Shown here piece after piece: positions 53,362-62,857 of a DNA stretch of 64,000 nucleotides; within the stretch, counting starts at the first letter, position 1; every line of letters starts with the position of its first letter. The position numbers and the translations under genes are program-made. Origin of the DNA: DATAXP01 sp963708675 (lineage in GTDB: Bacteria; Planctomycetota; Planctomycetia; Pirellulales; PNKZ01); assembly GCA_963708675.1 (NCBI GenBank), contig CAVPTO010000003.1, forward strand, positions 1,798,001-1,862,000. Direction: 5' to 3'. The notes beneath the pieces are model-generated. The model worked only from the letters and a program-made list of their open reading frames with translations. It did no database searches and was not told where the DNA came from.

Positions 53362-54590
53362 ACGCTGGCCTCCTCGCCGGCGAGCAGGTCGATGCCAAGC
53401 AGCGAGGCCTGCCGAAGCACGCGCGTCTGCGCGTCGCTGTCGGCGATGCGAACGACGTCGCGCAGCTCGTCGGCGATCGACGCATCGAGATAGCCGCCAA
53501 GGTCGATGAGCCGATGCTCCGCGTGCTCGGGCATGGCGGTGATGGTGCGGAGATACTGTGCGAGCAACGTTTCATCACTGTTGTCGACTTGCCGTTGCGA
53601 AGGCGTGTCGACGTCAACGGCGATGCTCCACACGGTCGGCGATCGCGTGCCGAACTCGCTTCGCAGCCAACCGATGAATTCCGCGGCCAGTCGCCCACGA
53701 CGTAGTTGTGCCGCGAGTGCGCCATCGCCATGCAATCGCCAAGTGGCCAACAGTGGCACGCCGGGGTCGATCGCCGTGATCTGCGCCACACGCTCGGCCG
53801 CGACGCGCTGCAGTTGCTCGCGCGTCGTCACGGCATCGAGCGACACGTCGATCGTGCACCAGCGCGCGACGTCGCAAGCCAGCGGTGTGATGCGCGGCAG
53901 CCGATCGATCGTCCATTCGACCAGCGAACAGCCGTGGACGCCGAGTTGTTCGGGATGCAATGCCTGCAGCGTGCCGGGATAGTGCACCGTTGCCGGAGTT
54001 TCGAGCAGCGTCGTCGCGACGTCATGCCCGCCGAGCGCCCAGTAATGAATGCCACGCAGACCGATGGTCGCGAGATCGAGCCGGCCGTTGACGACGGCAA
54101 TCGACGGCAGCCCCGTCGCGTGAGGCCAGAACTCCTCGGCCCTCGCCCAGCCGTCAATACTGCTCGATCGCCCGACAAGCTGCGCGACGGGCGTGCCATC
54201 GCCGCGAACGTGTACGTAGTCGGTGGGTCGTGGCGTCCAGAATGTTTTGACGTTCGCGGGCCATCGCACTTCGGCGACGGCGGGGCTGGCGACTTCCGAT
54301 TCGCCGGCCGACCAATAAACAGCGATGCCCGACGAGCGCAAACGCTCGCACTGCTCGATGAAGGTTGCGACACCCCGTGCGCCGGCCGACTCGGCGTCGA
54401 GCACATCGCCGGCCAGGACGACGAAATCGACCTGTGCCGCGAGGGCGTGATCGACCAGCCGCGTGAGGGCGCGGTACGTCGCATCACGAAACAACTCGCG
54501 CAGCGCCGCCGGCACCTGTGCGACGCCCTCCAACGGGCGGCCCAGGTGTAAGTCGCTAGCGTGCAAAAAGCGCAGTGGTTTCTCGGCCAC
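53358..54590 (-). CDS. SbcD/YhaO-like metallophosphoesterase with degenerate metal site
   Basis: 410 aa, GTG start at 54590. Motif I LRFLHASDLHLGRPL and motif II VDFVVLAGDVLDAE are intact. The usual GNHD motif is GESE (SAGESEVAS), the later lone His is replaced by Asn (IAVVNGRLDL), and the GHxH motif reads GGHD (WALGGHDVATT). Losing most metal ligands suggests weak or absent nuclease activity. The rest (GCSLVEWTIDRLPRI, capping helices) follows the family. Operon with the SbcC-like gene, and presumably a complex partner. Confidence 0.85.
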   Translation of the reverse strand: MAEKPLRFLHASDLHLGRPLEGVAQVPAALRELFRDATYRALTRLVDHALAAQVDFVVLAGDVLDAESAGARGVATFIEQCERLRSSGIAVYWSAGESEVASPAVAEVRWPANVKTFWTPRPTDYVHVRGDGTPVAQLVGRSSSIDGWARAEEFWPHATGLPSIAVVNGRLDLATIGLRGIHYWALGGHDVATTLLETPATVHYPGTLQALHPEQLGVHGCSLVEWTIDRLPRITPLACDVARWCTIDVSLDAVTTREQLQRVAAERVAQITAIDPGVPLLATWRLHGDGALAAQLRRGRLAAEFIGWLRSEFGTRSPTVWSIAVDVDTPSQRQVDNSDETLLAQYLRTITAMPEHAEHRLIDLGGYLDASIADELRDVVRIADSDAQTRVLRQASLLGIDLLAGEEASV

Positions 54591-54700
54591 GTCAAGCCTC
54601 CCTGCCTCGGCCAGAAAACGCGAAAACTTGTCGTGCTAGTGTAATGGTTCGCGACCAAAGCGCAAATCGCGGTTTGGGCGTGCTAGCAAGATGGGCGGCT

Positions 54701-54849
54701 ATTGATCCTCAGATAACGCGGTGAACATTGCGTTCGACGATCCATCGCCGCTTGCGGTTTCGCGCGTCCTTCCTAGGAGACGCGCGAAACCGCAAGCGGC
54801 GATGGATCGTGATCTCGACAGTTAAGACTTCAATCTGAGGATCAATAAC
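54701..54849. repeat. MITE-like element with TATTGATC ends and CGCTTGCGG hairpin
   Basis: Outer inverted repeats TATTGATCCTCAGA (54701-54714) and TCTGAGGATCAATA (54836-54849) are exact complements. Inside is a perfect hairpin with 29-bp arms at 54739-54767 and 54780-54808 (GATCCATCGCCGCTTGCGG...). The ends match those of the CTCTCCC elements at 13854 and 57012. Confidence 0.8.
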
Positions 54850-54851
54850 CG

Positions 54852-57011
54852 TTACGACGGTGTGCGCTTGCGGCGCGGGCCCTTCGCGGTCGATTGCCGG
54901 GCCGAGTTTTTGGCCTCGCGCAAGGCGGCGAGCGCTTTGGGGCTGTCGGCCTTGCCTTGGAGTTCGAACAAGAAACGACTGGGGATCGTGGGTCGCGGCT
55001 TGCCCCAACGGAGGCGGCTTTTGGCGAGCGAAAGGGTCAAACGATCGCGCGCGCGCGTGACGCCGACGTAGCACAGACGGCGCTCCTCATCGATGGCGGC
55101 GCCGTCAACGGCCACGGCGCGATGGTGTGGCAACAGGCCTTCTTCCATGCCGACCATGTACACGTGCGGAAACTCGAGCCCCTTCGCGCTGTGCAGCGTC
55201 ATCAACACGATCGCGTTGCGTTTGAGTTGCGACTCTTTGTCGGTCTCGTCATCGCGATTCGACAGTGCCGACTCGTCGAGGAACTCGCGCAGCGACGGCG
55301 ACTTCGCTCGCTTGGCGTACACGGCCATCGCATTGACGACTTCTTCGACGGCATTCCATCGCGAAGCCTGTTCGTTCGGATCGGGATACAGGCGATTGAT
55401 CTCTTGTTGATAGCCGATCTCGTGAATGAGCGCGGAGACCACATCGACAAGGTGCTCGTGTTTCGCGCGTTCGTGATACGTCGTCAACAGCTGCCGCAGC
55501 GCATCGATGCCCTTGATCGCCGCTGGTGGCAGCTTGCCAAGGCGCGAGATTGCGGGAATCACGTCCCACACGCGCTTGCCTTCGCCGACAGCATTGGCGA
55601 TCAGTTGCTCGACGGCGCGCGAGCCAACACCCCGCGGCGGCGTATTGATAACGCGCAACAGCGAGACTTCGTCCCCTGGGTGGGCGAGCAACTTGATATA
55701 CGCCATCACGTCGCGCACTTCTTTGCGATCGAAGAACGACATGCCGCCGATGAGCGTGTACGGCAACTTCATGCGACGCAGCTCGGCCTCGAAGGCGCGT
55801 GGCTGTTCGTTCGTGCGGAACAAAATCGCAATGTCGCGCGGCTCGGCCAGGCGTTTGAACAGCAGCGACGCGATCTCGGTCACGACCTCCGTGGCTTCGG
55901 TCGTCTCGTCGAGATATTGCAGCATCCGTGGCTCTTCGCCTTCGAGCCGGCTGGGGCGCAGCAGTTTGTCGTGCCGGTGCTTGTTGTGGACGATCAGGCG
56001 ATTGGCCAGTTCGAGGATCGGGGCAATCGAACGATAGTTCTCTTCCAGGCGCACGACCGTCGCGTCGGGCCAATCTTTTTGGAACCGAAGGATGTGCTGC
56101 ACGTCGGCCCCGCGCCATCCGTAGATCGATTGGTCGTCGTCTCCCACGACGCACAAGTTGCGATGACGTTCGGCCAGCCCGCGAATGATGCGGTACTGCG
56201 CTCCGTTGGTGTCCTGATATTCGTCGACCAGTACGTGATCGAACCGCGACGACTCGGCGACTCGAACGTCGTCGAATCGCGTGAGAAGTTCTTCGGTACA
56301 CAGCAGCAAGTCGTCGAAGTCGACGGCCCCCGCGTTCTTGAGCGCCTTTTGATAACGGCGGTAGCCCATCGCGGCGAGGTGTTCCTTGTCGCTGCGAGCC
56401 GCGGTGGCCGCTTGGCGCGGGTCCATAGCGGCGTTCTTCCATTTGCTGATCTGCGCGATCAGGTCGCCGGGCCGCATTTCGGCGCCGGGAACTTTCAGCT
56501 CGCGTAGCGCCGCACGGGCGGCCGACTCTTGATCGCTACGGTCGTAAATGGCGAACGTCTCGGGATAGCCGAGCTTCGTGATGCGTCGCCGCAAGATGCG
56601 CACACAGAGCGAGTGGAACGTCGAAATCTCGGGCTTCGACGGCAGCCGTTTGCCGAGCAACTCGCCGCAGCGCGACTGCATCTCGCTAGCAGCCTTGTTC
56701 GTGAACGTGACGGCGAGAATCCGCTCGGGTCGCACGCCTCGACGGATCAACTCGGCAATGCGAAACGTGACCACCCGCGTCTTGCCTGTTCCCGCGCCGG
56801 CGAGCACCAGCAACGGCCCGCCCGGGGCAACGACGGCCTGCCGTTGGGCTGGGTTGAGGCCGTGAGTCGTGGTAGCGCTGGTAGACACAGTGACGCTGGT
56901 AGGCACGTGACGCCGAGTTGATGAACAGGGGTGTGATTGGAGCGCCAAACACGAAAACCTTCGATCGTAGGCGTTTGATGGCATCGCGCCTATGACGGGC
57001 GTCGTAGTCAT
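54852..57011 (-). CDS. UvrD/Rep/PcrA-family DNA helicase
   Basis: 719 aa superfamily 1A 3'-5' helicase. Q-motif GLNPAQRQAVV, motif I LVLAGAGTGKTRV, Ia VTFTNKAASEMQ, II VLVDEYQDTN, III VVGDDDQSIYGWRGA, IV VRLEENYRS, V LMTLHSAKGLEFPHVYMVGMEEGLLPH, VI EERRLCYVGVTRARD. Short Lys/Arg-rich C-terminus. Acts in DNA repair or replication restart. The ATG at 57011 adds an unusual leader; GTG at 56906 or 56888 may be the true start. Confidence 0.92.
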   Translation of the reverse strand: MTTTPVIGAMPSNAYDRRFSCLALQSHPCSSTRRHVPTSVTVSTSATTTHGLNPAQRQAVVAPGGPLLVLAGAGTGKTRVVTFRIAELIRRGVRPERILAVTFTNKAASEMQSRCGELLGKRLPSKPEISTFHSLCVRILRRRITKLGYPETFAIYDRSDQESAARAALRELKVPGAEMRPGDLIAQISKWKNAAMDPRQAATAARSDKEHLAAMGYRRYQKALKNAGAVDFDDLLLCTEELLTRFDDVRVAESSRFDHVLVDEYQDTNGAQYRIIRGLAERHRNLCVVGDDDQSIYGWRGADVQHILRFQKDWPDATVVRLEENYRSIAPILELANRLIVHNKHRHDKLLRPSRLEGEEPRMLQYLDETTEATEVVTEIASLLFKRLAEPRDIAILFRTNEQPRAFEAELRRMKLPYTLIGGMSFFDRKEVRDVMAYIKLLAHPGDEVSLLRVINTPPRGVGSRAVEQLIANAVGEGKRVWDVIPAISRLGKLPPAAIKGIDALRQLLTTYHERAKHEHLVDVVSALIHEIGYQQEINRLYPDPNEQASRWNAVEEVVNAMAVYAKRAKSPSLREFLDESALSNRDDETDKESQLKRNAIVLMTLHSAKGLEFPHVYMVGMEEGLLPHHRAVAVDGAAIDEERRLCYVGVTRARDRLTLSLAKSRLRWGKPRPTIPSRFLFELQGKADSPKALAALREAKNSARQSTAKGPRRKRTPS

Positions 57012-57232
57012 TTATTGATCTTCAGGATGCTCATCAGGATGCTCATCGAACGACGACTCCGTTTGCTCCCTCTCCCCTTGCGGGAGAGGGCCGGGGTGAG
57101 AAGTACTGAAGCGTGTACTCGCCTCAACCCCTCACCCGATTCGCCTTCGGCGAACCACCCTCTCCCGCAAGGGGAGAGGGAATATGACATGCCGCTGTCG
57201 GTTCGATTTACAACCTGAACACCAATAGCCGC
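57012..57232. repeat. MITE-like element with terminal inverted repeats and CTCTCCC hairpins, copy 3
   Basis: Left end TTATTGATCTTCAGGATGC, with a local 12-bp duplication of AGGATGCTCATC; right end CAACCTGAACACCAATAGCC. The interior matches 13854-14065 nearly base for base, including the two hairpins and TTCGCCTTCGGCGAA. It lies between the helicase and the TPR-like gene, starting one base before the helicase ATG. Confidence 0.85.
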
Positions 57233-57255
57233 CATCGCGTCGCAAGTTGTACGCC

Positions 57256-57285
57256 TTGACCGGTTTCGAGCCGCTGCGCTATACT
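57256..57285 (+). promoter_or_regulatory. Sigma70-type promoter for the TPR-like gene
   Basis: TTGACC at 57256-57261 and TATACT at 57280-57285 with an 18-bp spacer, one mismatch each from consensus. The predicted start near 57292 leaves a leader of about 50 nt to the ATG at 57343. Confidence 0.6.
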
Positions 57286-57342
57286 CCAGACGCGTCGTCA
57301 CGTCCGTGGCGACGCTTCGATTTTTTGGAGCACGCACGCACG

Positions 57343-58212
57343 ATGAAGGCCGAACGCCGCCACGAACTGCAGCAGAACGAGTTGGCCGACCGCTTGGGCG
57401 ATATGATCGCCGGGGCGCGGCAGTACTCGCAGGCGATCATCGGGACCGTTTTGCTCGTGGTCGTGGTGCTCGGGGGTTACCTGTACTTCACCGGCAGCTC
57501 GCGTCGCAAAGAAGACGCTTCGTGGAACGCGTACATCAAGGCGACCGACGCCGCGATGCGCCCCGGCGGACAACTCACCCCGCTGATCGACTTGACGAAT
57601 CAGTATCCGACCACGACCGGCGGCCTGTGGGGACGCTTGGCCTTGGCCGACATTCAGTTCCAGAACGGCGTGAACCAACTGTTCGAGAATCGCGCCCAGG
57701 CAAACCTGTTTCTGCAATCGGCCACCGACAACTATGCGAAGCTTCGCAGCGACACGTCGGACCGCATGTTGCAAGCCCGCGCGACGATGGGGCTGGCAAG
57801 GTCGTACGAGGCCCTCAACCGGTTGAGCAACGCGAGACTGGAATACGACGCGTTGATCGCCCGGTATCCCAAGGACGTGTGGGTCGACGAGGCCAAGCGA
57901 CGCAGTGCCGATTTGGAACGTCAATCGACGCGCGACTTCTATGATTGGTTCGCTCGCCAGGAAGTGAAGCCGACGCCGACCGAAGACGCGTCGATCCCAG
58001 GGCATAAGCCGAAGTTCGACATGCGAAGCCTTCCGCCTGAAGGCCCGGTGTTTACCGACAAGGCCACCGACAGCGGTGCTGCGACAACCGACGGCGCTGC
58101 CGCTTCGACAACCTCGGGTGCGGGCATGCCCGGCGCGAGTTCTCCGGGTGCGAGCGCTCCGGGTTCTACCTCGCAGCCACCTGCGGATTCAACTCCCGCG
58201 AAGTCGCCATAG
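57343..58212 (+). CDS. Single-pass membrane protein with TPR-like domain
   Basis: 289 aa. A cytoplasmic N-terminus (MKAERRHELQQNELADRLGDMI) and one anchor (AIIGTVLLVVVVLGGYLYFTG) resemble YfgM-type tetratricopeptide proteins. The outer domain has helical repeats (ARATMGLARSYEALNRLSNARLEYDALIARYPKDVWVDEAKRR, TPR/YbgF-like). Ser/Gly/Ala/Pro tail after about residue 230. May act in envelope protein assembly (inference). Follows a clear promoter. Confidence 0.75.
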   Translation: MKAERRHELQQNELADRLGDMIAGARQYSQAIIGTVLLVVVVLGGYLYFTGSSRRKEDASWNAYIKATDAAMRPGGQLTPLIDLTNQYPTTTGGLWGRLALADIQFQNGVNQLFENRAQANLFLQSATDNYAKLRSDTSDRMLQARATMGLARSYEALNRLSNARLEYDALIARYPKDVWVDEAKRRSADLERQSTRDFYDWFARQEVKPTPTEDASIPGHKPKFDMRSLPPEGPVFTDKATDSGAATTDGAAASTTSGAGMPGASSPGASAPGSTSQPPADSTPAKSP

Positions 58213-58231
58213 CGCTGGAAGTGCAAGCGCG

Positions 58232-59269
58232 ATGCAAGTTGAGGCGACGGTGGATGGCGACCTTCCCGCAGACGGTGATCTCGCAGACGGCGATCCTGCC
58301 ACGGATGCTCTCGAGCTGATTGTCCCCGAGTCGGCCGAAGATGTTCGGCTCGATTGGTATCTGGCGCGGCAGCTTCCGACGCATAGCCGCACGAATCTTC
58401 GCCGCGCGATCAATGCCGCCACCGTGCGCATCAACGGCAAGCGCGCGAAGGCCAGCCATCGTCTGCGTGCCGGTGAGCGCATCACCGTCGAGTTGCCCGA
58501 ACTGCCGCGGCCGGGGCCGAAGCCCGAATACATCCCGCTCGACATTCTGTACGAAGACGACGTGATGGCGGCCATCAACAAGCCGCCCGGCATGGTCGTG
58601 CATCCCGGCAAGGGGCATTGGCAGGGGACACTCGCCAGCGCCTTGCAATTTCATTTCGATCGCTTGAGCGGCGCCGGAGGACCGACGCGGCCAGGCATTG
58701 TGCATCGCCTCGATCGCGACACCAGCGGCGTGATCATCGTCGCCAAAGACGACCTCGCCCATCGTGCGCTCACGTCGCAGTTCGAGCATCGCAAGGTCGA
58801 GAAGCGTTACATGGCCATCGTCGCCGGCCAGCCACAACTCGATCGCGATGTGATCGACGAACCGATCGGCTTTCACTCGCACAAGCGCGAGAAGATGGCC
58901 ATCCGCCGCAACGACCCAACGAGTCGCCACGCCCACAGTTTTTACGAAGTCGTCGAGCGGTTCGACGGCTTCGCGTTGGTCGAGATCACTCCCAAGACCG
59001 GGCGCACGCACCAGATTCGCGTGCATCTGGCAAGCATCGGATGCCCGGTGCTTTGCGATCGCCTGTACGGCAGTCGTGCGCGGATCACGCGTGGCGAACT
59101 GCGCCGCGTGACCGACGACGACACGCCGCTGCTCGAACGGCAAGCCCTGCACGCACGCAGCTTGGCAATCGACCATCCCACGTCGGGGCAGCGGATGAAG
59201 TTCGACGCAGCGTTGCCGGCCGACATGACCGGACTGCTCGACGCATTGCGTGAACTGCGACCCTTGTAA
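58232..59269 (+). CDS. RluA-family pseudouridine synthase (RluD-like)
   Basis: 345 aa. S4 RNA-binding domain (DWYLARQLPTHSRTNLRRAINAATVRINGKRAKASHRLRAGERI), then the synthase domain with the catalytic Asp in PGIVHRLDRDTSGVIIVAKD, plus INKPPGMVVHPGKGH and EITPKTGRTHQIRVHLASIGCPVLCD. Closest to RluD, which modifies helix 69 of 23S rRNA, but the exact target is inferred. ATG at 58232, 20 bp after the TPR gene, so an operon is likely. Confidence 0.9.
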   Translation: MQVEATVDGDLPADGDLADGDPATDALELIVPESAEDVRLDWYLARQLPTHSRTNLRRAINAATVRINGKRAKASHRLRAGERITVELPELPRPGPKPEYIPLDILYEDDVMAAINKPPGMVVHPGKGHWQGTLASALQFHFDRLSGAGGPTRPGIVHRLDRDTSGVIIVAKDDLAHRALTSQFEHRKVEKRYMAIVAGQPQLDRDVIDEPIGFHSHKREKMAIRRNDPTSRHAHSFYEVVERFDGFALVEITPKTGRTHQIRVHLASIGCPVLCDRLYGSRARITRGELRRVTDDDTPLLERQALHARSLAIDHPTSGQRMKFDAALPADMTGLLDALRELRPL

Positions 59270-59375
59270 CCGGCGGCGTCGCGAAGGATAAAGGAAGTGG
59301 CTGCAGGCAACGCGGCCAATCCTCCATTGCATCACAGGCATCGAGTCGCGAGAGACGTCTCGCATCCAAGCAAGC

Positions 59376-60239
59376 ATGAAACTGTGTCGATATCGCTCGG
59401 CGGCCGGCAAGGATTGCGTCGGCATCGTCGATGACGCCCGCATCGTGCCGTTGTCGCTCGGCGGCCCACACTACAAATCGTTGGCCGACATTCTCGAAAG
59501 CGAAGACGCCGCGGCCACGGCGCAGTTGCTCATCGACGCGGCTGCCAAGCCCGTGGCTCTCGATGCAACGACGTTGTTGCCGCCGGTCGATCATCAAGAG
59601 ATTTGGGCCGCCGGTGTGACGTACAAGCGCAGCCGCGCCGCTCGCATGGAAGAGTCGGAGACCGCGGCCGACGTGTATCAGCGCGTGTACGACGCGCCGC
59701 GTCCCGAGTTGTTTTTCAAGTCGATGCCTCACCGCGTCGTCGGCCCCGACAAGCCCGTGCGCATCCGTTCGGACGGACAGTGGAACGTCCCCGAGCCCGA
59801 GCTGGTGTTAGTGCTCAACTCGCGCATGGAGCTGGTCGCGTTTACGATTGGCAACGACATGAGTTGCCGCGACATCGAAGGCGACAACCCGCTGTATTTG
59901 CCACAGGCGAAAATCTACGACCAGTCGTGCGCCATGGGCCCGTGGGTCACGCTGGCATCGGCCATGCCGCCCGCGAGCGCCATCGGCATCCGCATGGCCG
60001 TCGTTCGCCGCGGCGACCTGGTGTTCGAAGGCTCGACGAGCACGTCGCAGCTATCGCGAACGTTCGACGACCTGATCGACTACCTCGGTCGCGACAACAC
60101 GTTTCGCGACGGCGTCTGCCTGTTCACCGGAACCGGCATCGTGCCCGAGGCCGCGTTCTCGCTTCGCCCCGGAGACACGATCGACATCGCGATCGACGGC
60201 ATCGGCACGTTGATCAACACCGTCGTGCAGGGGCGGTAA
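59376..60239 (+). CDS. Fumarylacetoacetate hydrolase family protein 1
   Basis: 287 aa. DHQEIWAAGVTYKRSRAARMEES, ELFFKSMPHRVVGPDKPVRI, WNVPEPELVLVLN with the metal-binding E-x-E and FTIGNDMSCRDIEGDNPLYLPQAKIYDQSCAMGPWV. The later pattern is that of KdaD-like/AraD1-type FAH members (2-keto-3-deoxy sugar acid dehydratases) rather than true fumarylacetoacetase. A second FAH gene is at 62858. Confidence 0.88.
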   Translation: MKLCRYRSAAGKDCVGIVDDARIVPLSLGGPHYKSLADILESEDAAATAQLLIDAAAKPVALDATTLLPPVDHQEIWAAGVTYKRSRAARMEESETAADVYQRVYDAPRPELFFKSMPHRVVGPDKPVRIRSDGQWNVPEPELVLVLNSRMELVAFTIGNDMSCRDIEGDNPLYLPQAKIYDQSCAMGPWVTLASAMPPASAIGIRMAVVRRGDLVFEGSTSTSQLSRTFDDLIDYLGRDNTFRDGVCLFTGTGIVPEAAFSLRPGDTIDIAIDGIGTLINTVVQGR

Positions 60240-60307
60240 TCGACCGCAAGCACGTGGTCGCCGTCGATGTTTCCGCCGCCTGAACGCCCGATCGCGTTTG
60301 CGATACA

Positions 60308-62821
60308 ATGTCGGGCATGTCCGCGCCCGCTCCACGCACCGAACTTTTATCCCCTGCCGGCGATTGGGAGGCCCTTCGCGCCGCCTGCGCCAACGGCGCC
60401 GATGCCGTGTACTTCGGCCTGGCGAACTTCAACGCGCGACATCGAGCGGCGAACTTCACGGTCGACGAACTGCCGTCGATCATCGAGTATCTGCACCATC
60501 GCAACGTGCGTGGTTACGTGACGTGCAACACGCTCATCTTCAGCGACGAGTTGCCGCAGGTGGCCGCGATGATCGCCGCGATTGCCGAAGCTGGCGCCGA
60601 TGCCGTGATCGTGCAGGATTTGGGCGTCGCGAGATTGGCGGCTCGCATCGCGCCCGGGCTTCCGGTACACGGTTCGACACAGATGACGCTGACCGAGGCA
60701 CGGGGGTTGGAGTTCGTTCGCGGGTTGGGCGTCGAGCGGGCGATCCTTGCGCGAGCTGTCGATGACCGACGTCGGTCAAATCGCCTCGGCCACGTCGATG
60801 CCCGTCGAAGTGTTCGTCCATGGCGCGCTTTGCGTCGCGTACAGCGGCCAATGTCTGACGAGCGAAGCCCTCGGCGGCCGCAGCGCCAATCGCGGGCAAT
60901 GCGCCCAGGCGTGCCGTCTGCCCTACGATCTGATCGTCGACGGCCAACGTCGCGACCTCGGCGAGACGGCCTATCTGCTGAGCCCGCAAGATCTCGCCGC
61001 TTACGACTGCGTGCAGTCGCTCGTCGATCGCGGCGTGACGTGTCTGAAAATCGAGGGCCGCCTCAAAAGTGCGCAGTACGTCGCCGCCACGACGCGCGCG
61101 TATCGCGAGGCGCTCGATGCCGCGCTCGCCGCGAGGTCGTTCGAATTATCGCGGCAAGGGCGCTTGGACCTCGAGCAGAGTTTTTCGCGCGGCTTCTCGC
61201 ATGGCTTCTTCGACGGCGTGAACCATCAGCGGCTCGTACACGGACGTTTCCCCAAGAGTCGAGGCGTGCGCGTCGGCAGCGTTGTCGGAGTCGACGGTGG
61301 CCGCGTGTTGGTGGCGATCGAGGCTGAGCACTCCACCGATGTTGTGAAGCCCGGCGACGGTTTAGTCTTCGACGAGGGGCATCCCGATCAAGACGAGCAG
61401 GGGGGCCGAATTTATTCGGTCCGCGAGGCAACTTGGGATGACAAGCATTGCGTGTCAATCGAGTTCGCTCGCGGAGGGGTAAACGTCGCGGCACTCGCGT
61501 CCGGTGCGATCGTGTGGAAGACCGACGATCCACAGTTTCGCAAGCGGATGGATCAAACGTTCGTTCACGAGACGCCGGTGCGGCGACGCGCATTAGATGT
61601 CGTCATTGGCGGATCAGTTGGCGGCCCGCTGCGTATGACTGTCCGCGATGGCGAGCACGAAGCGTCCGTCGAGTGGTCGGGACCGTTGCAGCTTGCGATC
61701 AAGCGTCCGTTGACGCTCGATAGCTTGCGCGAGCAGCTCAATCGCCTGGGCGATACACCTTACGAACTCGGCGAGGTCCGTCTCGAAACGACCGATGCGG
61801 TGATGGCGCCGCCGAGCGTGCTCAACGATTTGCGACGCCGCGCCTTGGCGGCACTCGACGAGGTTCGACAACACTCAGAATGCTGCACCATCAACATCAC
61901 AGCGCTCGACGACCTGCGGCGTGAAGCGGCCTCGCGAACACGCATCGAACGGCCTTCACCGAAGTTGGTCGTTCTCGCACGATCGATGGAGCAACTCGAC
62001 GCGGTGCTCGCCTGGTCGCCGTCGGCGCCACTTCAACGCCCGGCGATGGTGTATGTCGATTTCGAGGACGTTCGTCGCTATCGCGATGCCGTCACCCGCG
62101 CCGCGCAGCCAACATGCCGATCGGCGTGGCGGGATTGCGGATCATCAAGCCCGGCGAAGAAGCGTGGCTGCGGCACATCGGTCGCTGCGGGGCCGATGCG
62201 ATCCTGGCTCGCAACCTGGCGACGATTCTCTTCGCGAAAGAACACCATCCCGAGACGACGTTGCTCGGCGATTTCTCGCTGAACATTTCGAACGAGCTGA
62301 CCGCCGACGTGTTTCTCGAAGCAGGACTCCAGCGCTTCGTCCCCAGCTATGACATGAACTGGGAGCAACTTGAATCGTTGACGAGTCGATGCGATCCGGG
62401 CCGGCTCGAAGTCGTCGTGCATCAGCACATGCCGATGTTCCACATGGAGCATTGCGTCTTCGCGCACACGCTGTCGGAAGGCAAAGACTATCGCGACTGT
62501 GGCCGTCCGTGCGACGTGCATCGCGTCGAACTGCGCGATCGCGTGGGGGCGGCGCTTCCGCTGCTGGCCGACGCCGGTTGCCGCAACACGGTGTTCAACT
62601 CGCTGCCGCAAAGCGCCGTCGAATATGTGCCGCGGATGCTCAAGCTGGGGCTTCGCTGCTTCCGTCTCGAATTACTTCGCGAAACGCCTGAAGAGTCCGT
62701 CGCGCTCGTCGAGAAATACACGCGCGTCGTGTTGGGGCTCGACGATGGCCGCGATGCGTGGCGCGATCTGCGCGTGCTCAATCAGCTTGGCGTCACGCGC
62801 GGCACGATGCAGTTGGCGTGA
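60308..62821 (+). CDS. U32-family peptidase-like protein (RlhA/YhbU type), two frame breaks
   Basis: About 838 aa after repair. TELLSPAGDWEALRAACANGADAVYFGL is the family N-terminus; VYCG-type Cys cluster CVAYSGQCLTSEALGGRSANRGQCAQACRLPYDLI matches RlhA, which makes 5-hydroxycytidine in 23S rRNA. LKIEGRLKSAQYVA and a DUF3656-like middle follow, and a C-terminal TIM-barrel half. Frame breaks: near 60750 (two bases missing in gcgcgag; continues as RELSMTDVGQI) and near 62100 (one base missing; continues as ANMPIGVAGLRIIKPGEE). Both sides are conserved, so the gene is probably intact in the organism. Confidence 0.83.
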
Positions 62822-62857
62822 TTCCATTTCTTCGCCGTTTTCCAGAGATACAATCGC

